A stretch of 64,000 bases of DNA from Gymnopus androsaceus JB14 (GCA_009733575.1 ML769428.1:186001-250000), one strand, 5' to 3'; shown: positions 43,960 through 55,164, counted from the stretch's first letter. A program made the numbers and translations. Notes: generated from the letters alone by a model not told the origin.

Positions 43960-45190
43960 TCTCGAGTTTGGAGCTTGAAGCTAAGCTGAATGGCACCGGA
44001 AACATCAATTCCATTGCCATCTCTCCAGATGGAAAATTGATGGCCTGGGCCTCTTGTAAAGACCATACAGTCCACATCTGGGATGTGCCTGCTCGTCAGG
44101 AAACCAAACAGTTTGGGCTCATCGCTCCTTCTGAGTTCTCGTGTTGTTGCATTTTCTCCCGATGGCCAAAACAGTGGCATTCGGCCGTGATTCCGATGGC
44201 GGTTTTCGATTTAGGATCTCTGAAAAACAGTTTGACACCGAAAAAGTTTTTTCCTCTCCTCCTCACCTGGCAACTTGGGAAGACAATACATAGTGTTGGG
44301 TGTGCCTAGTCACAGTGTTCAGATATAGGATACTACTTGGGGCCACGGAAAGTGATGGCCCACCTGTTTTTGAGCAATATATCAACAACAACTTGGAATT
44401 TTTACTAGGTCCAAGTTGTAGTATTTATCTGGAGTACATTTCTGACTTTCTGACACTGGTTGTAAAATATTTGTATGAGAATTAGTTGCTATATAAGGAA
44501 TTCTTAAAAACTCCCAAAATCTACAGGACTAGGTTTTTTTTTTCAAGCCAAGCTGTGCTCACCATTGGAAAGAGCAGCCTTGAAAATGGGGGTTAGCATT
44601 CTTACCTTAAGAATATCATTAAATCTCGCTCTGCAATTTATTATTTGAGTTGCAAATGCATCAGTTTTGCCTGATTTTACCCATTTTCCGCTATTTTTGG
44701 CATTTTATAGCAACTTTGCAAGCAAATTTGGACATCAAATCAAATGATTTTTTTGATGTTAAATTGGTGACCGCCATTTTTGAGGCTGCTCTTTCCAATG
44801 GTGAGCACAGCTTGGCTTGAAAAAGAATTCCTAGTCCTGTAAATTTTGGGAGTAGATTTTAAAGCAACTAATTCTCATACAAATATTTTACAACCAGTGT
44901 CAGAAAGTCAGAAATGTACTCCAGATAAATACTACAACTTGGACCTAGTAAAAATTCCAAGTTGTTGATATATTGCTCAAAAACAGGTGGGCCATCACTT
45001 TCCGTGGTTCTGAGTATAGACACAGCTCAGGCCATCTTCTACAACCAACCCGAGCCGCTTAAAGTTAAAGACCACCGACGCGACGCGGTCTTGTCTACTG
45101 CATTTTCACCAGATGGAAAATATGTAGTCTCTGGCTTTGGTTGCGATCCTGGTATCATCAAGGTGCGGGATTTCGTTGGGATTGTGCAGT
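43960..45190 (+). pseudogene. WD40-repeat protein relic, split by a foldback element
   Basis: Two WD40 fragments flank the foldback. The left one reads LNGTGNINSIAISPDGKLMA and HTVHIWDVPARQE (43975-44105), then changes frame to VVAFSPDGQNSGIRP and a stop at about 44190. The right one reads RRDAVLSTAFSPDGKYVVSG and DPGIIKVRDF (45075-45180). No start codon, complete domain or continuous frame exists. The left fragment's DGKLMAWASCKDHTVHIWD differs strongly from the receptor repeats at 38-40 kb, so this is a separate gene relic. Confidence 0.65.
44343..45007. mobile_element. 665-bp foldback (long inverted-repeat) element
   Basis: Two arms of about 240 bp are almost exact reverse complements. 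Both ends start CCACGGAAAGTGATGGCCCA, and the inner ends carry GCTGTGCTCACCATTGGAAA near 44550 and its complement near 44795. Only about 180 bp of AT-rich loop separates the arms. The flanks (TACTTGGGG and TTCTGAGTA) show no target duplication that I can fix. No transposase is present. Confidence 0.8.
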
Positions 45191-45768
45191 ACCGCAAGGA
45201 TAAGAGACTGTGGCACTTGGATTCTCCACACTTGTACATAAGTTATTTCTTAATTAAGCATGCTGTAGCGTTCGATGCCGTCTTCCTTGCGATACTTCTC
45301 CGTATTCACCGACGAATCACCGTAGTTCTCTGCTTTCTCTCCCTTTCCCATTCAGTACTCGAGCAGTTCCTACGCACTACTCTCGAGGGAGAGAAGAGAG
45401 AAGATCAGTGAATGTTAAATCGAAGAGGACAGGGTTGTGCGAAGAATGCACGACGGTTCGAACGGTAGATGAGTATCTTCAGCCTCAGGAACGGAGAGTG
45501 CTCACTTGTAACAATGATAATGTATGCAATGAGTTGGAGCATAGAGAGGCATCTTACATGAATGTTTCCGTAGTCCTGACCTGTCCTGACTCAGAAGTGT
45601 ATATCCTCAAAAAAATTCTGCTTATTACCGTGAACATCCAGCCTGCAAAACTAAAGAAAATCGAAACCGTTCATGCACGAAAGTCACTAGAGCAAAATAT
45701 AATTAATTACAGTAATTAAACACGGTAGTACAACTGGATCTACTCCGAATCTCCATCGCCGGAGATTA
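45191..45768. other. intergenic between WD40 relic and RTF1
   Basis: 3' flank of RTF1 and WD40 relic. Open stretches here show no family features. Confidence 0.35.
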
Positions 45769-47989
45769 TCAAAAATCTCCCAAATCCACCTCGATATCAG
45801 CCATTACTTTTGCTTCGAATGATTTTACTGGGGTACCATTACCAGTAGGACCTTTGGACCCGGCTTTTAAGGGCGTAGGAGCTAAAGCTACTGAAGGTGT
45901 GCCGGACCTGGAACGGAGTGAGTGAGCAGGTAAGAGAAGCACGAAAGAGGATGAAAACCCACCTCGACGGCACAGGTGTGGGCGTCTTGTTAATCGACGT
46001 CCTCGGCACTGTCCTCAGCCTAGCACTGGGATCAATCGGAACGGGTGTCGAGGTCCCGCTCTGAGCCTTCCTCTCCCTCCTCCGCCTCTCAACCTCCATC
46101 TGCTCCGCCTTCCTAACAGCCTCTGCATTCGCCTTGCGGTTCTTCTCGCTGAGTTTCATTAGGACGTCGGATCCAGAGCTACTTTTGGTACCATCTCGCG
46201 ACTTGCCCAAAGAGGAGTCATCGTCCCCTCCCAAGTCGCCAGCGCCGCCACCGCCGCCGCCGCTCTTTCCATGCATCTTATCAAACTCGGCAATCTGCGC
46301 ATCCAGCTCTGCAACCTCCTTATGGTCCAACCTCCGCTCAGCCAGTGTGCGAGCTTGCAATAGTCGAGATCGCTCGAGTTTGACCCAATGCGCTGTACCG
46401 GCTCCCGCACCCGCTCCAGCACCAGCACCTCCGTTAGCGGTGTTTAGACTGATTGAACGGGATTTAGCCAAGATGGCAGCAATGTCGCTCTCTGTCATGC
46501 GTTGAGAGAGAAGGAGAGCGTTGGTGGAGACTTTGTGGGTTATGGCGGATTTACTCGGGAGAGGACGCGTTCGGAATGGAAGGTGGCTTTGAGTCGTTCA
46601 AATTCTTTCTGTTGAGAGGGGGAAAGGTCAGATAGTTGAGAGGAAGTCCGAAGAGAAGTCAGGAGAAGGTTATCCAATCATAGTACAGACCTGTTCAAAC
46701 TTTGCATTCGACACCTTGTCAAGATTAAACCTCTTCTTTGCCTTTCCGTGTACGAGTTCGGCCTGTCGGTCGAACATCTTCTCGTCGATTTTGTATGGTT
46801 TTACGAGATCCGGGGTTAGCTCTGTGGGAAGAAACGATGTTAGTAGAGCGTAGGAGGAAGGATGGAGGAGGGAAGAACGGGATTGTAGTTTGGACTCACC
46901 AGAAATCATACAAATCCTATAAACGGCCTCTTCTCTCCCCAGCGCATCTTTCTCGCTTCCAATCAAGTACCGAACCCACATCCCTTTGGCAAATTGCTCA
47001 AACCATGGCATTCAACAGGTATTTTGCTATCGCTGAGCGCGATAGGCGAACGCGTTCTGGAGAAAGATATGTTACGCTAGCTTTATACAATGAGGTAAAG
47101 TGTAAAGAACGTACCGAGATCTTCGAGAGTCGCAGGCGTCTCGTCTTGTTCAGACTCGGCACCGTCTTTGGAGGATTTATGTTTCGATCCAAGAATGAGC
47201 TTGCGCTCCTTCTCTTCCTCCTCTTCGTCCTTGGTAATAACGCCGTCTTCGTCTTCTGAAGACTCGGAGTCGGTCTCCATTTCCATTGGGGAGGATGAAC
47301 GGTCGCGTTTTGGAGAGTTGCGATTCTGGATATGGATATAAGGACCAAAGCAATTCGCGAACTTGAACTGAACAAACCTTTGCTTTCTCATCCTTTGCTT
47401 TTCGTTTGGCCTTGAGCTCGTCTAGCTTGCTGCTCTTTTCCTTGGTAGCACCTCGAGCTGTATGTTGGCCTATATATGATTATAAATAATCACTGGACTG
47501 CAACAACTATTGGTGCGAGTCATCTGCACATACGTTTAGCAGCCTTAGCTACGCCTGTAGGCCCGTCAGAGTCTCCTCCGCCAATTCCACTTCGTTGCTC
47601 TTTAATTAAAGCAGCGAGCGCCTTTTTGTCCAAAACCTTTTGTCTTTCTTCCATTCTCGCAGCGATGATCTGTTCACGCTCGATTTCTGGAAGGTCCAAG
47701 AGCCGCTGCATGTCGTCTTCGTCGATGAATTTGCCTTGGAGAGGATACGGGTCTGGATCCGAGTTGCTTGCTGAGGGTCCGCCACCTTCTTCGCTTTCTG
47801 GGTCATCGTCTGAGACGCTGCATTGAATATTAATTGACATTTAATTATTTAATTATGGGCGTATACGCACTCTGCTTTCCGCCTCTTTGAAGCATGCTTG
47901 GATTTACCACCTTCTCGCTTTCTTTTGCGTTCCTTGTCCTTGCCGGAACCGTCCACAAGTTCTAACAGTTCGTCGTCAAAGTCGGACAT
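45769..47989 (-). CDS. RTF1: RTF1, Plus3-domain subunit of the Paf1 complex, with two 1-nt frame breaks
   Basis: Rtf1 links the Paf1 complex to Spt5 through its Plus3 domain and stimulates H2B ubiquitination. From ATG 47989 the product starts MSDFDDELLELVDGSGKDKE. An acidic region follows (FIDEDDMQRLLDLPEIERE, MEMETDSESSEDEDGVITKD). The Plus3 domain includes RVRLSRSAIAKYLL, MPWFEQFAKGMWVRYLIGSE, YRICMISG, ELTPDLVKPYKIDEKMFD and KRFNLDKVSNAKFEQ. A coiled region (MTESDIAAILAKSRS) leads to the end VKSFEAKVMADIEVDLGDF. Introns are 50-90 nt. One extra base near 47011 (before MPWFEQ) and one missing base near 46573 (between FHSERV and SKSAITHKV) break the frame although both sides are conserved. 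Confidence 0.9.
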
Positions 47990-48130
47990 TGGTGATGGTT
48001 AGATGCAAAGCTGTTTCTGAGCTGTCCACTATTGTTGTTGGCGGTATTAACGGCGTGGCGCTCCGGCCGGTCCGAAGAGCGTCATCTTGCGTGACCGCGC
48101 CAAAGTCAGTTCGTTCTTCTTCTCGCCATC
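47990..48130. promoter_or_regulatory. divergent promoter between RTF1 and the securin-like gene
   Basis: 141 bp between the two start codons. No obvious TATA box is seen. Confidence 0.5.
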
Positions 48131-49754
48131 ATGCTCTCTAGTCGTCCTGCTGAAGGACCTTCACACCGTCACGCTCTAAAAACACCTTCTCGAGGCCATC
48201 TAGAAAATAGGCTCCAGCCTGGCACAGTCAATGGAAAAGGCAAAGCCGCTGCACCTGGCAATGTTCTGCCAACTCCGTTCCCATTTCAGTCCAAAACGCC
48301 TTTTCAATCCAAGACTCCATTCCACAGTGAGTATTTTTATTCACCCGCTTTGTAACTAAATTTATTCATTATTTTCTAGAGGAAGATACGCAATTGAAAG
48401 GAGGAGTTCGCGCTCCATCTCGTCCGCTTTTAGACAAGACTCCCTTTCCCAATCGGAACCGTATCGAAACTCAGATCCTGACGCCCTTTGTTCATGCAGA
48501 CGCTACTCCAGATTCTGCACTACGCCCTAGCTCTACGAGAAAACACATTCGTGTCCCAAGGAATTCGCAGAAATTCGAAACACCGCCTGCGAATAATAAC
48601 CATTGGGACGTGAGCGAAGATGAAGATATTGCTGCGGATACGGCGACAGTACCCGAGCCTCAGAACATTGCTCTTCCTGAGGATGACTTTGATGAGATTG
48701 AATACATGCCTCCGAATACTCTTGGTATAATCCATTCTTACGGTGCTTAATGCGAGACTGACCAGCTATGTACAGATCTTCCATATCAGCCTCCCTTCGA
48801 CCTCGAGCTCCCTGATTACAAGGTCCTCGGGAAAGCTATAATGGACGCTTCACGCAAGGGAATGTTCTACGACCCGGGCTCAGAGTCACCTATGGAATAC
48901 GAAATCAAGCATGAAGATATCGAAGTATGTGATGTGAATTTGAATCATCTTCTTTTACCCATTCGTATGTCCATCCATGCCTTTTTTTTTTCAATGAAGT
49001 AACTGACACCAGCTGGTCACTTTTTTTACCTATAGCAGACGACGATCCATTTCTCGAGGCTCAGATACGACAACGACGCGTCGAACCTAAACCTGCTTCA
49101 CGAGCAGCGACAAAGACAAAGCCTGCTCCAGTGAAAGCCCAAGTCCAAGCGCGTCCTGCTGTACCGGTACCTGTTCCTCGAACAGGTCTCGCCAATCTCA
49201 TTCCTCGCTCAAGACCAGCAGTAACAGCTGCTGCCGCACGAGTGGCTAGTACTCGCGCTAATGCTAGTGCTAGTACTAGCGTCTCTACCACCAAAACAAC
49301 AGCGACAACGATTCCTCGCGTAGCCTCGACGTTGACATCCAAATCTCGAGCGCCCAGTGTCTCTCGAAGTATCAGTAAATCCACTACCGCCGCCGCTGCG
49401 TCGTCCAAGACAAAGCCTTCGACATCTTCTAGACTCAAAGCTGTAGCTCCCGCAGCCTCTTCGTCTACCTTGAAGAATCTGAAGCAAAAGCCCACTTCTA
49501 GTTCTTTGGCTTCGAACAGAGCGGTTGTTAACAGCTATGGCGCTGTGACTAAATCTGTTCCTACAAAGGCTGCGACGAAGAAGGCAGCTGTTGTGAATAA
49601 CTCTGTTACTAGCAAGGCACCTGCCGTAGCTGCGACTGCTTCTCGTAGTCGTATTGCTACAGCGGGAGCGGGAGCGGAATCGGCACTTGTAGAGCCAAAG
49701 CTGGATTTGCTTTCGTTCGATGAAGGGCATGAAGATTTCATGTTCGATGTTTGA
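48131..49754 (+). CDS. basic Ser/Thr/Ala-rich protein, securin-like candidate
   Basis: Exons 48131-48326, 48380-48724, 48776-48964 and 49036-49754 give 482 residues in one continuous frame. Near the start are TP/RxxL motifs (HALKTPSRGHLENR and SRPLLDKTPFPNR) that could serve as destruction boxes and Cdk sites. A conserved-looking acidic core follows: HWDVSEDEDIAAD, DDFDEIEYMPPNT, then LPYQPPFDLELPDYKVLG. The second half is Lys/Ala/Ser/Thr-rich low complexity, ending DLLSFDEGHEDFMFDV. The layout (degron-rich basic N-terminus, acidic core) fits a securin-type anaphase inhibitor, but I see no decisive motif and no KEN box. Another nuclear, cell-cycle-regulated role is possible. The last acceptor is a TAGCAG tandem. 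Confidence 0.6.
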
Positions 49755-50137
49755 TTCAATTTCAATGAGCTGGACTCTCTATTTGTAAAATTTGTTTTGT
49801 ATCTCTACTGTTCTAAACTTCTGTATACTTTTGGTTCTTGTTCTTGTTTTATGATTTTGTTTCTGTCGCTTCCGATTTGTCGATACATTAGTCCTCGGCA
49901 GACAACATCCTCGATCAATGTTTGTGCGTCGGTGTGAACGTGCCGTGCAGTCGCTTCAACAGCGAAGTCCAACGGGAAGAAAGTTGGACATTAACCGACC
50001 TTGCATGCACGAAGCTTCAGCGAACTAAGTATTCCAAACCAACTTATGGGCGCAGAGTGCAGGGCCAGGCGTACGACTCAGTGCTTGATAGCAGAGGTCA
50101 CGCATCGAATTATACTAGCTGTTGCAGTGAATCTAGT
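49755..50137. other. intergenic, no gene supported
   Basis: T-rich 3' flank of the securin-like gene. Nothing else can be called. Confidence 0.35.
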
Positions 50138-50580
50138 GCCTTGATAAGCCAGACTATGGCTAGTTCGAGATAAGTAGGAATAACAAATGTAATACTACTT
50201 GCAAAGGGGTTTGGCTGGGCAACTAATACGAGACACACGCGGAGACTAAAGGTGTAGCGTACAGCTGGCAAGTTAAAAGGTGAGGGTGGGTGGGTAAGCG
50301 AAGAAAGGAATGACGATTGGCGGTGAGAAGAGTTAATAAGCGCTGAATAAGCCAGGCTATGGCTAGTTCGATATGAATAAAGAATAAATATAATTGACTC
50401 AAATTTAATCTTACTTGCGAAGAGGTTTGGCTGGGCTTTAGCCCCGCGCGGGTGGGAGAATAATAAAGGACACACGCGGAGACTAAAGCTGTAGCGTACA
50501 GCTGGAGAAATTCAGAGGTGTGGGTGGGTGGGTAAACGATAATTGCTACGAATTCGACGGCGGTGAGAGTCGAGAGCAAC
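50138..50580. repeat. direct tandem repeat, two units of about 200 bp
   Basis: Both units run from GATAAGCCAGACTATGGCTA (or its near copy at 50344) through GGTTTGGCTGGGC, GACACACGCGGAGACTAAAG, GTAGCGTACAGCTGG and GGTGGGTGGGTAA to GGCGGTGAGA. The second unit has a short insertion TTTAGCCCCGCGCGGGTGGGA. A further small direct repeat, GACTCACACCGCCTGGC, follows at about 50610 and 50682. Confidence 0.7.
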
Positions 50581-50913
50581 AAACTAATAGGCGCCAAACT
50601 GGCGCTGGCTGACTCACACCGCCTGGCTGGCTTATCCTCTGATAAGCCGCCTCTGGCAACTTATCTCGGAACTAGCGCCGGTCGACTCACACCGCCTGGC
50701 AGACTTATCTCGGATTTGGTATAAAGATTCAGTCAGAGCAGGACCCAGACTTGTTTCTGCAGCTTTCGAATAGTAGTCCTCGTCTCAATCCTGCATGTAA
50801 AATCAAAATAAATTACAAGCTAAAGTAGTAATCGCAAGTGGTGACTTGTCATGTGTAAAAGCGACGAGCGTCTATCCTAGCTCTTTTCTTGAAATCTTCG
50901 AGTCACTTGTCAT

Positions 50914-52473
50914 ATGGCTCAGTATCTTTCACAACCTCGCATAGAAGGGCCAATCTGGCTTGAACCCAACGACATATCCTTCCTCCAAACCCGCTTTGAG
51001 GCCCTAGAAAAGCAGATCTCCGAGCTGCCAACGCGTCAAAAAGACGCAAAGCTCGTCGAGGTCGCGTCTCTCCGAAACATTCTTTCCCCCATCCGTCGAA
51101 TCCCGCTTGAGGTTCTGTCCGACATTCTTGAACTCTCGTGCATTCCCAAGGATGGAAACTTTACCGCCGGTCATGACATTATTCGATACACATCTATGCT
51201 TTCTCGAGTGTGTGTGGCTTGGAGAAAAGCCGCTCATTCCAACCCTCGAATGTGGACGAAACTCTGTCTTTCCCCGTATCATTGGAAAGTCTTTTTGGGA
51301 GAGGTTATCCAGATAAAGGAATGGCTTACTCGCAGTCGGGGTCTTCCCTTGGAGCTACATTTAGAGTTGTTCAGGGGCCAAAAAGACGAACATCGTATAC
51401 ATCGAACAACCCAATTCCTAGAGTGCATCCTTGATTTTCGTCGCCAAATTCGATTAATTGATGTTTCGGGTGATCCAGAATCATTTGTTTCCCTTCTCCG
51501 CCTACCACGCTCCTCACTACCTTTATTGGAGAAGCTGTTTCTGAGCCTTGATTGGAGTGGTGATACTCCAGATTTGTTGGAACTATTCCCTCATGGAGTC
51601 GAAGCATTCCTAGGGGCACCCCGGCTACAGCATCTCAGGATTGTTGACCCTGAAGTGCACTCAATGCTACACGGATTGGTGGTACCACTGGAGCAGTTGA
51701 CCTCGTTCGAAATCGAATTGGCCTGGCATGAAATAACATTTGACCTCAGTGTCTATCAGCAAGCACTACACCAGTGCAAATCTCTTGTCAGTCTCAAAGT
51801 GGAATTATCGGATGAGGTTGAGTTTGACGCCAACTTCTCCGTATGTCTTCCTGCATTGAAATTCCTTGACGTATCTTGCTGGTCTGTACGTGTAAACCTT
51901 TTACACGGTCTCACTGCACCACTACTCGAAGGTTTAACTCTTCGTTGTGTTGAACAGGAAATCAATGACCTATCTAGAGATGTTGTTGGGTTTCAGAATC
52001 GTTCTGCGGCTGCGCTGGCATCGTTAACGCTAACGCTGCACTGCTGTTTGGGTATTGATACAGACTGTATTACCGCCAGCTTCCTCTCGATATTAGGTGC
52101 CTTTGCTACAGTGGAGACATTGCGGATCGGCCAAGCCTGGGATTTTCATTCGGGCATGGATGACGAACTTGACCCCATATATGATGTAGATGCTCTCGTC
52201 AAGGCCATGATCTACACCAAAGGCCATGCAATCCTTCTTCCAAAGCTCACGAACTTTGAGCTGTCCGTGGAAGACTTTCCCTCAAAGTCAACATCTGTAT
52301 TATCCATGATCCATTCACGCTGGTGGACAGATAAATCAGAGCTGGACTTTGATAATGTTGCTCAATTACAGAAGGTAAAACTACGTGGACCCTTTTCCGA
52401 AGTAAACATCAGCAAGGAAGACTTGGACCTCCCTGGCTTAATTGTGGATTTTGAAAGCGTCGCTACATACTAA
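50914..52473 (+). CDS. F-box protein with leucine-rich C-terminal region
   Basis: A single-exon gene of 519 residues. The architecture is common in agarics: an N-terminal coiled segment (FLQTRFEALEKQISELPTRQ), the F-box around LSPIRRIPLEVLSDILELSC, and CVAWRKAAHSNPRMWTKLCL. A leucine-rich region follows (LSLDWSGDTPDLLELF, LQHLRIVDPEVHSM, LTSFEIELAWHEITF, LKFLDVSCWSV) and the end is GLIVDFESVATY. It probably acts as a substrate adaptor for SCF ubiquitin ligase. A TATAAAGA lies at about 50720, but the distance to the ATG (190 bp) implies a long 5' UTR if used. The start is ATG at 50914. Confidence 0.85.
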   Translation: MAQYLSQPRIEGPIWLEPNDISFLQTRFEALEKQISELPTRQKDAKLVEVASLRNILSPIRRIPLEVLSDILELSCIPKDGNFTAGHDIIRYTSMLSRVCVAWRKAAHSNPRMWTKLCLSPYHWKVFLGEVIQIKEWLTRSRGLPLELHLELFRGQKDEHRIHRTTQFLECILDFRRQIRLIDVSGDPESFVSLLRLPRSSLPLLEKLFLSLDWSGDTPDLLELFPHGVEAFLGAPRLQHLRIVDPEVHSMLHGLVVPLEQLTSFEIELAWHEITFDLSVYQQALHQCKSLVSLKVELSDEVEFDANFSVCLPALKFLDVSCWSVRVNLLHGLTAPLLEGLTLRCVEQEINDLSRDVVGFQNRSAAALASLTLTLHCCLGIDTDCITASFLSILGAFATVETLRIGQAWDFHSGMDDELDPIYDVDALVKAMIYTKGHAILLPKLTNFELSVEDFPSKSTSVLSMIHSRWWTDKSELDFDNVAQLQKVKLRGPFSEVNISKEDLDLPGLIVDFESVATY

Positions 52474-53490
52474 TGTTTATTTCCTTCGCATGTACTGGTA
52501 ATATGTATAGAAATCTGAAGTTGTCCTTAATTTTGATGGATACTCTAAACAATATGCTTTCTGTGTTCATGCCACTTAACGAAGTGCCTTTCAACAACTG
52601 GTGAAGTTGAAAAGGCAGGTGAATATCATTATGAAGTAATCCCAAAAACGAAATCAACAAGTGCATGTGCACTAAACAGCAACCACATTCAATCATGGTT
52701 CACAAAATTTACTTATCCAAACCCCAGAATAGCTACAGGCGTGATCTCACCCACATTTCCATTCAGAGGAGGATGCCTTCCCCGACCTCCGCCTCCCCCA
52801 TTACATCACCTGGGCTTTCCCCCTTTGCATTCAGATGGGAAGGACCCATACCATACACGCCGAGTCCAGGATGGTTAGGAGCAGACTCACCAAAAGTCGC
52901 CACGTTCCTCTTTTACTAGCAGTGATGTCAGTTCAGTGAATAAAACATAGAGGGAGAGCTATATCAGAGAAGGGGCCAGTGTGGACGAGATTGTTGTGCT
53001 AAGAAGGATTTGACTATTCGGGTCGAACCTTGCTTTCACCTGTAAAATAAGAATGACCTTCGAGAATGACCAGGAGTAGCGTATAAATAAGAAAAGTGTG
53101 AAAGACACGCCTGGACGTACTACGAAACTAATCTTGATGCCCAAGCGATGCTTTGCTGGAGATTGGAGCCGAATTTGAGAGTCAATCTACAAAATAGGAA
53201 AAACAATGTTCTTGAGGGAGAAAAAACGTCGGAAGCAGCGAGATATGGGTGGAAAAGTAACAAGAGACTCGCGGAGTACTTATCTTGCTATGATCGTAAG
53301 GAAAGTTCACTTGAATGACCGCGTTTGTCGTGTCCAACGATGAGCAGCAAATTACAAGTCAAACAACAATCCTGATAATCCAAGACACAGTAAATTAGGT
53401 GGTAGAGAAAACAACAATCAAGATACTCAAAATATTCACGATGTTACATATCAAGTCAAAAGCAGTCTAGAAAGACTTATAGTTAGCCCC
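52474..53490. other. intergenic, no gene supported
   Basis: 3' flanks of the convergent F-box and PPxY genes. Short open stretches only. Confidence 0.35.
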
Positions 53491-54551
53491 TCAGTCAAGC
53501 CAAATTCCAAGGTGGAGAGCAATCCGCCTTCGAGCTGCCTCTTTAACAGAATCATCATTGCCGCTAGGATCTCTTTTACCATGTAGAACAAGACCAAAGG
53601 CGCAAGCAGCTTGTTCACATTGATCCACTAAACATCGATAAATATAGACTCTATTAAGAATCGTACCATGAACTTACAAGTGAAATGCCTCAATTCAAAT
53701 TTCGTCTGCGGGCAGGGGGATTCAAGAACCTTGAGGTCAGGCCCGATGAGTACCCCATGTTCACCAGCCTGTTCATTAATATTTTCCATCGTTTTCCTAT
53801 GAGTACGTTAGCAACTGCCGCACTGCAATTATTTCATGGACAGAATTCACCTGTCTGCGATGCTCTTTAGACGATTCTCGAGCCTACTAATCACCTTATC
53901 AAAGGTTCTGCCAAATTGCAGGAGACGCCGGTTGACTTCCAGCCCTGAAGAAATAATTCGTGACGTTGATATATCGAGTTTGTTATTCTCTGCTTCCGTA
54001 TGGTTGTTTTTGGCTCTCGTGCTCAAATCATCGATAATTTCCCCAGAGTCCCGCGCGATGGCATCCGTGGCGGGGCTAATCTGATTGGCCGCTGCTACTG
54101 TCTCATAAGGTGGTGGTTGTGTTGGATGTTCATGGACGACTGAGCGCTGGCCAGCGACCGGGCTCTGGACTTGAGACGGTGATAAGGCTGAACGTCTGTG
54201 AGCCGGTGCTTTCATTCGAGCAACAAGCTGCCTGATGGATTTCCGAATGAAAGCAAAGGGACACTGCTGGAGAGAAAGAACCGGTTGCGCCTCGGGTCGA
54301 CTCTCCTTCAGCAAATTTGCAAAAAGTTCGTCGAAATCAAGATGCTCGTCTTCTGAGATATCCTCGTTTCCTTCTTTGTCTCTCGCCCTGCGTTCCGATC
54401 TTCTACGATTTCTAGCTTTCTGAGCATCACCGAGAGTCTGCAGAAGATTGCGCAGAGCATCGACCTCGACTTGAACATCATGTTCGGAGCCCCTATTGAA
54501 ATTTTGGTTCAAATGCCCTTCAAGTTTCCTCCCGGAAAGTCCTTCGGTCAT
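53491..54551 (-). CDS. uncharacterised protein with PPxY motif
   Basis: From ATG 54551 (MTEGLSGRKLEGHLNQNFNR) a long exon runs to about 53870, then two short exons. The second starts TMENINEQAGEHGVLIGPDL and the third reads LDQCEQAACAFGLVLHGKRD and ends RIALHLGIWLD at 53491. Introns are GT-AG and about 50 nt. Visible features are a charged helical N-terminus (QKARNRRRSERRARDKEGNE), a Pro-rich stretch with a PPPY (possible WW-domain ligand), and a helix near the end of exon 1 (LLQFGRTFDKVISRLENRLK). I do not recognise the family. The product is about 310 residues. Confidence 0.65.
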
Positions 54552-54879
54552 TGTGGCAGCAATAGGATGATGGTAGAGTAGATTATAAAAGAGCGAATTA
54601 TTTAAACCCGAAGGGCAAGATTCCCCTGAGACAGTGAGACTGAGACTAGCAAAGATATGTTGACCGGGCCGACAGAGCCGGCTGGCTGGAGCTGCCAACA
54701 TATGAGGAGCCTGAGTATGTGCCCTATATAAGTAGAATGGGAAGCAAAAGTCGGAGGCGAGGCGAAGGGAGAGAAGCAAACGATCAGAGCTGCTTGTTGC
54801 CGCGAGGAAAAGAAAAACACTTACGTCGTACCGCGCACCGATGCCTCGTCCATTAAGGTACTTCTATACTCATTGTTCC

Positions 54880-55163
54880 GCAGATACCCTTACGGATCTT
54901 CTCAACAAAGCAACACTGTCGTCCTTCTCCACGATGCATGGAACGATTTTATGAATTTACCAGGATGGAAAGGCGTGGCGATGGATACACACATTTACCA
55001 GATGTTCTCTAACGCGGTGAGCATAAGGAGCGTTTTTTTCATTATCGACGAGTGTTAATTTTTACCCATGTAGGACGTTGCGCGGACAGATGCACAGCAC
55101 ATCTCAGCCGCGTGTCAAATGGAAGACTCATCCAAGCTCGATCTTTGGTTGATTGTAGGCGAA
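54880..55163 (+). pseudogene. inverted internal segment of the GH5 exo-beta-1,3-glucanase
   Basis: On the plus strand, after a CCGCAG acceptor, the sequence reads YPYGSSQQSNTVVLLHDAWN, then GVAMDTHIYQMFSN, a GT-AG intron (about 55017-55072), and ARTDAQHISAACQ with LDLWLIVGE. These are the family's continuation after QYWYDSYGN(T)R, yet that upstream exon lies on the minus strand just to the right. The plus-strand frame ends at a stop after LIVGE, exactly where the minus-strand part begins. The segment was therefore flipped relative to the rest of the gene. Confidence 0.85.
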
Positions 55164-55164
55164 T

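Noticed and set aside
45839..46505. Plus-strand 123-codon ORF opposite the RTF1 C-terminal region
   Set aside because: Antisense of Gly/Ala- and Glu/Arg-rich RTF1 sequence; no independent evidence.
49061..49730. Two long minus-strand ORFs opposite the securin-like gene
   Set aside because: They are antisense of a Ser/Ala/Thr/Lys low-complexity region, which often leaves the other frames open.
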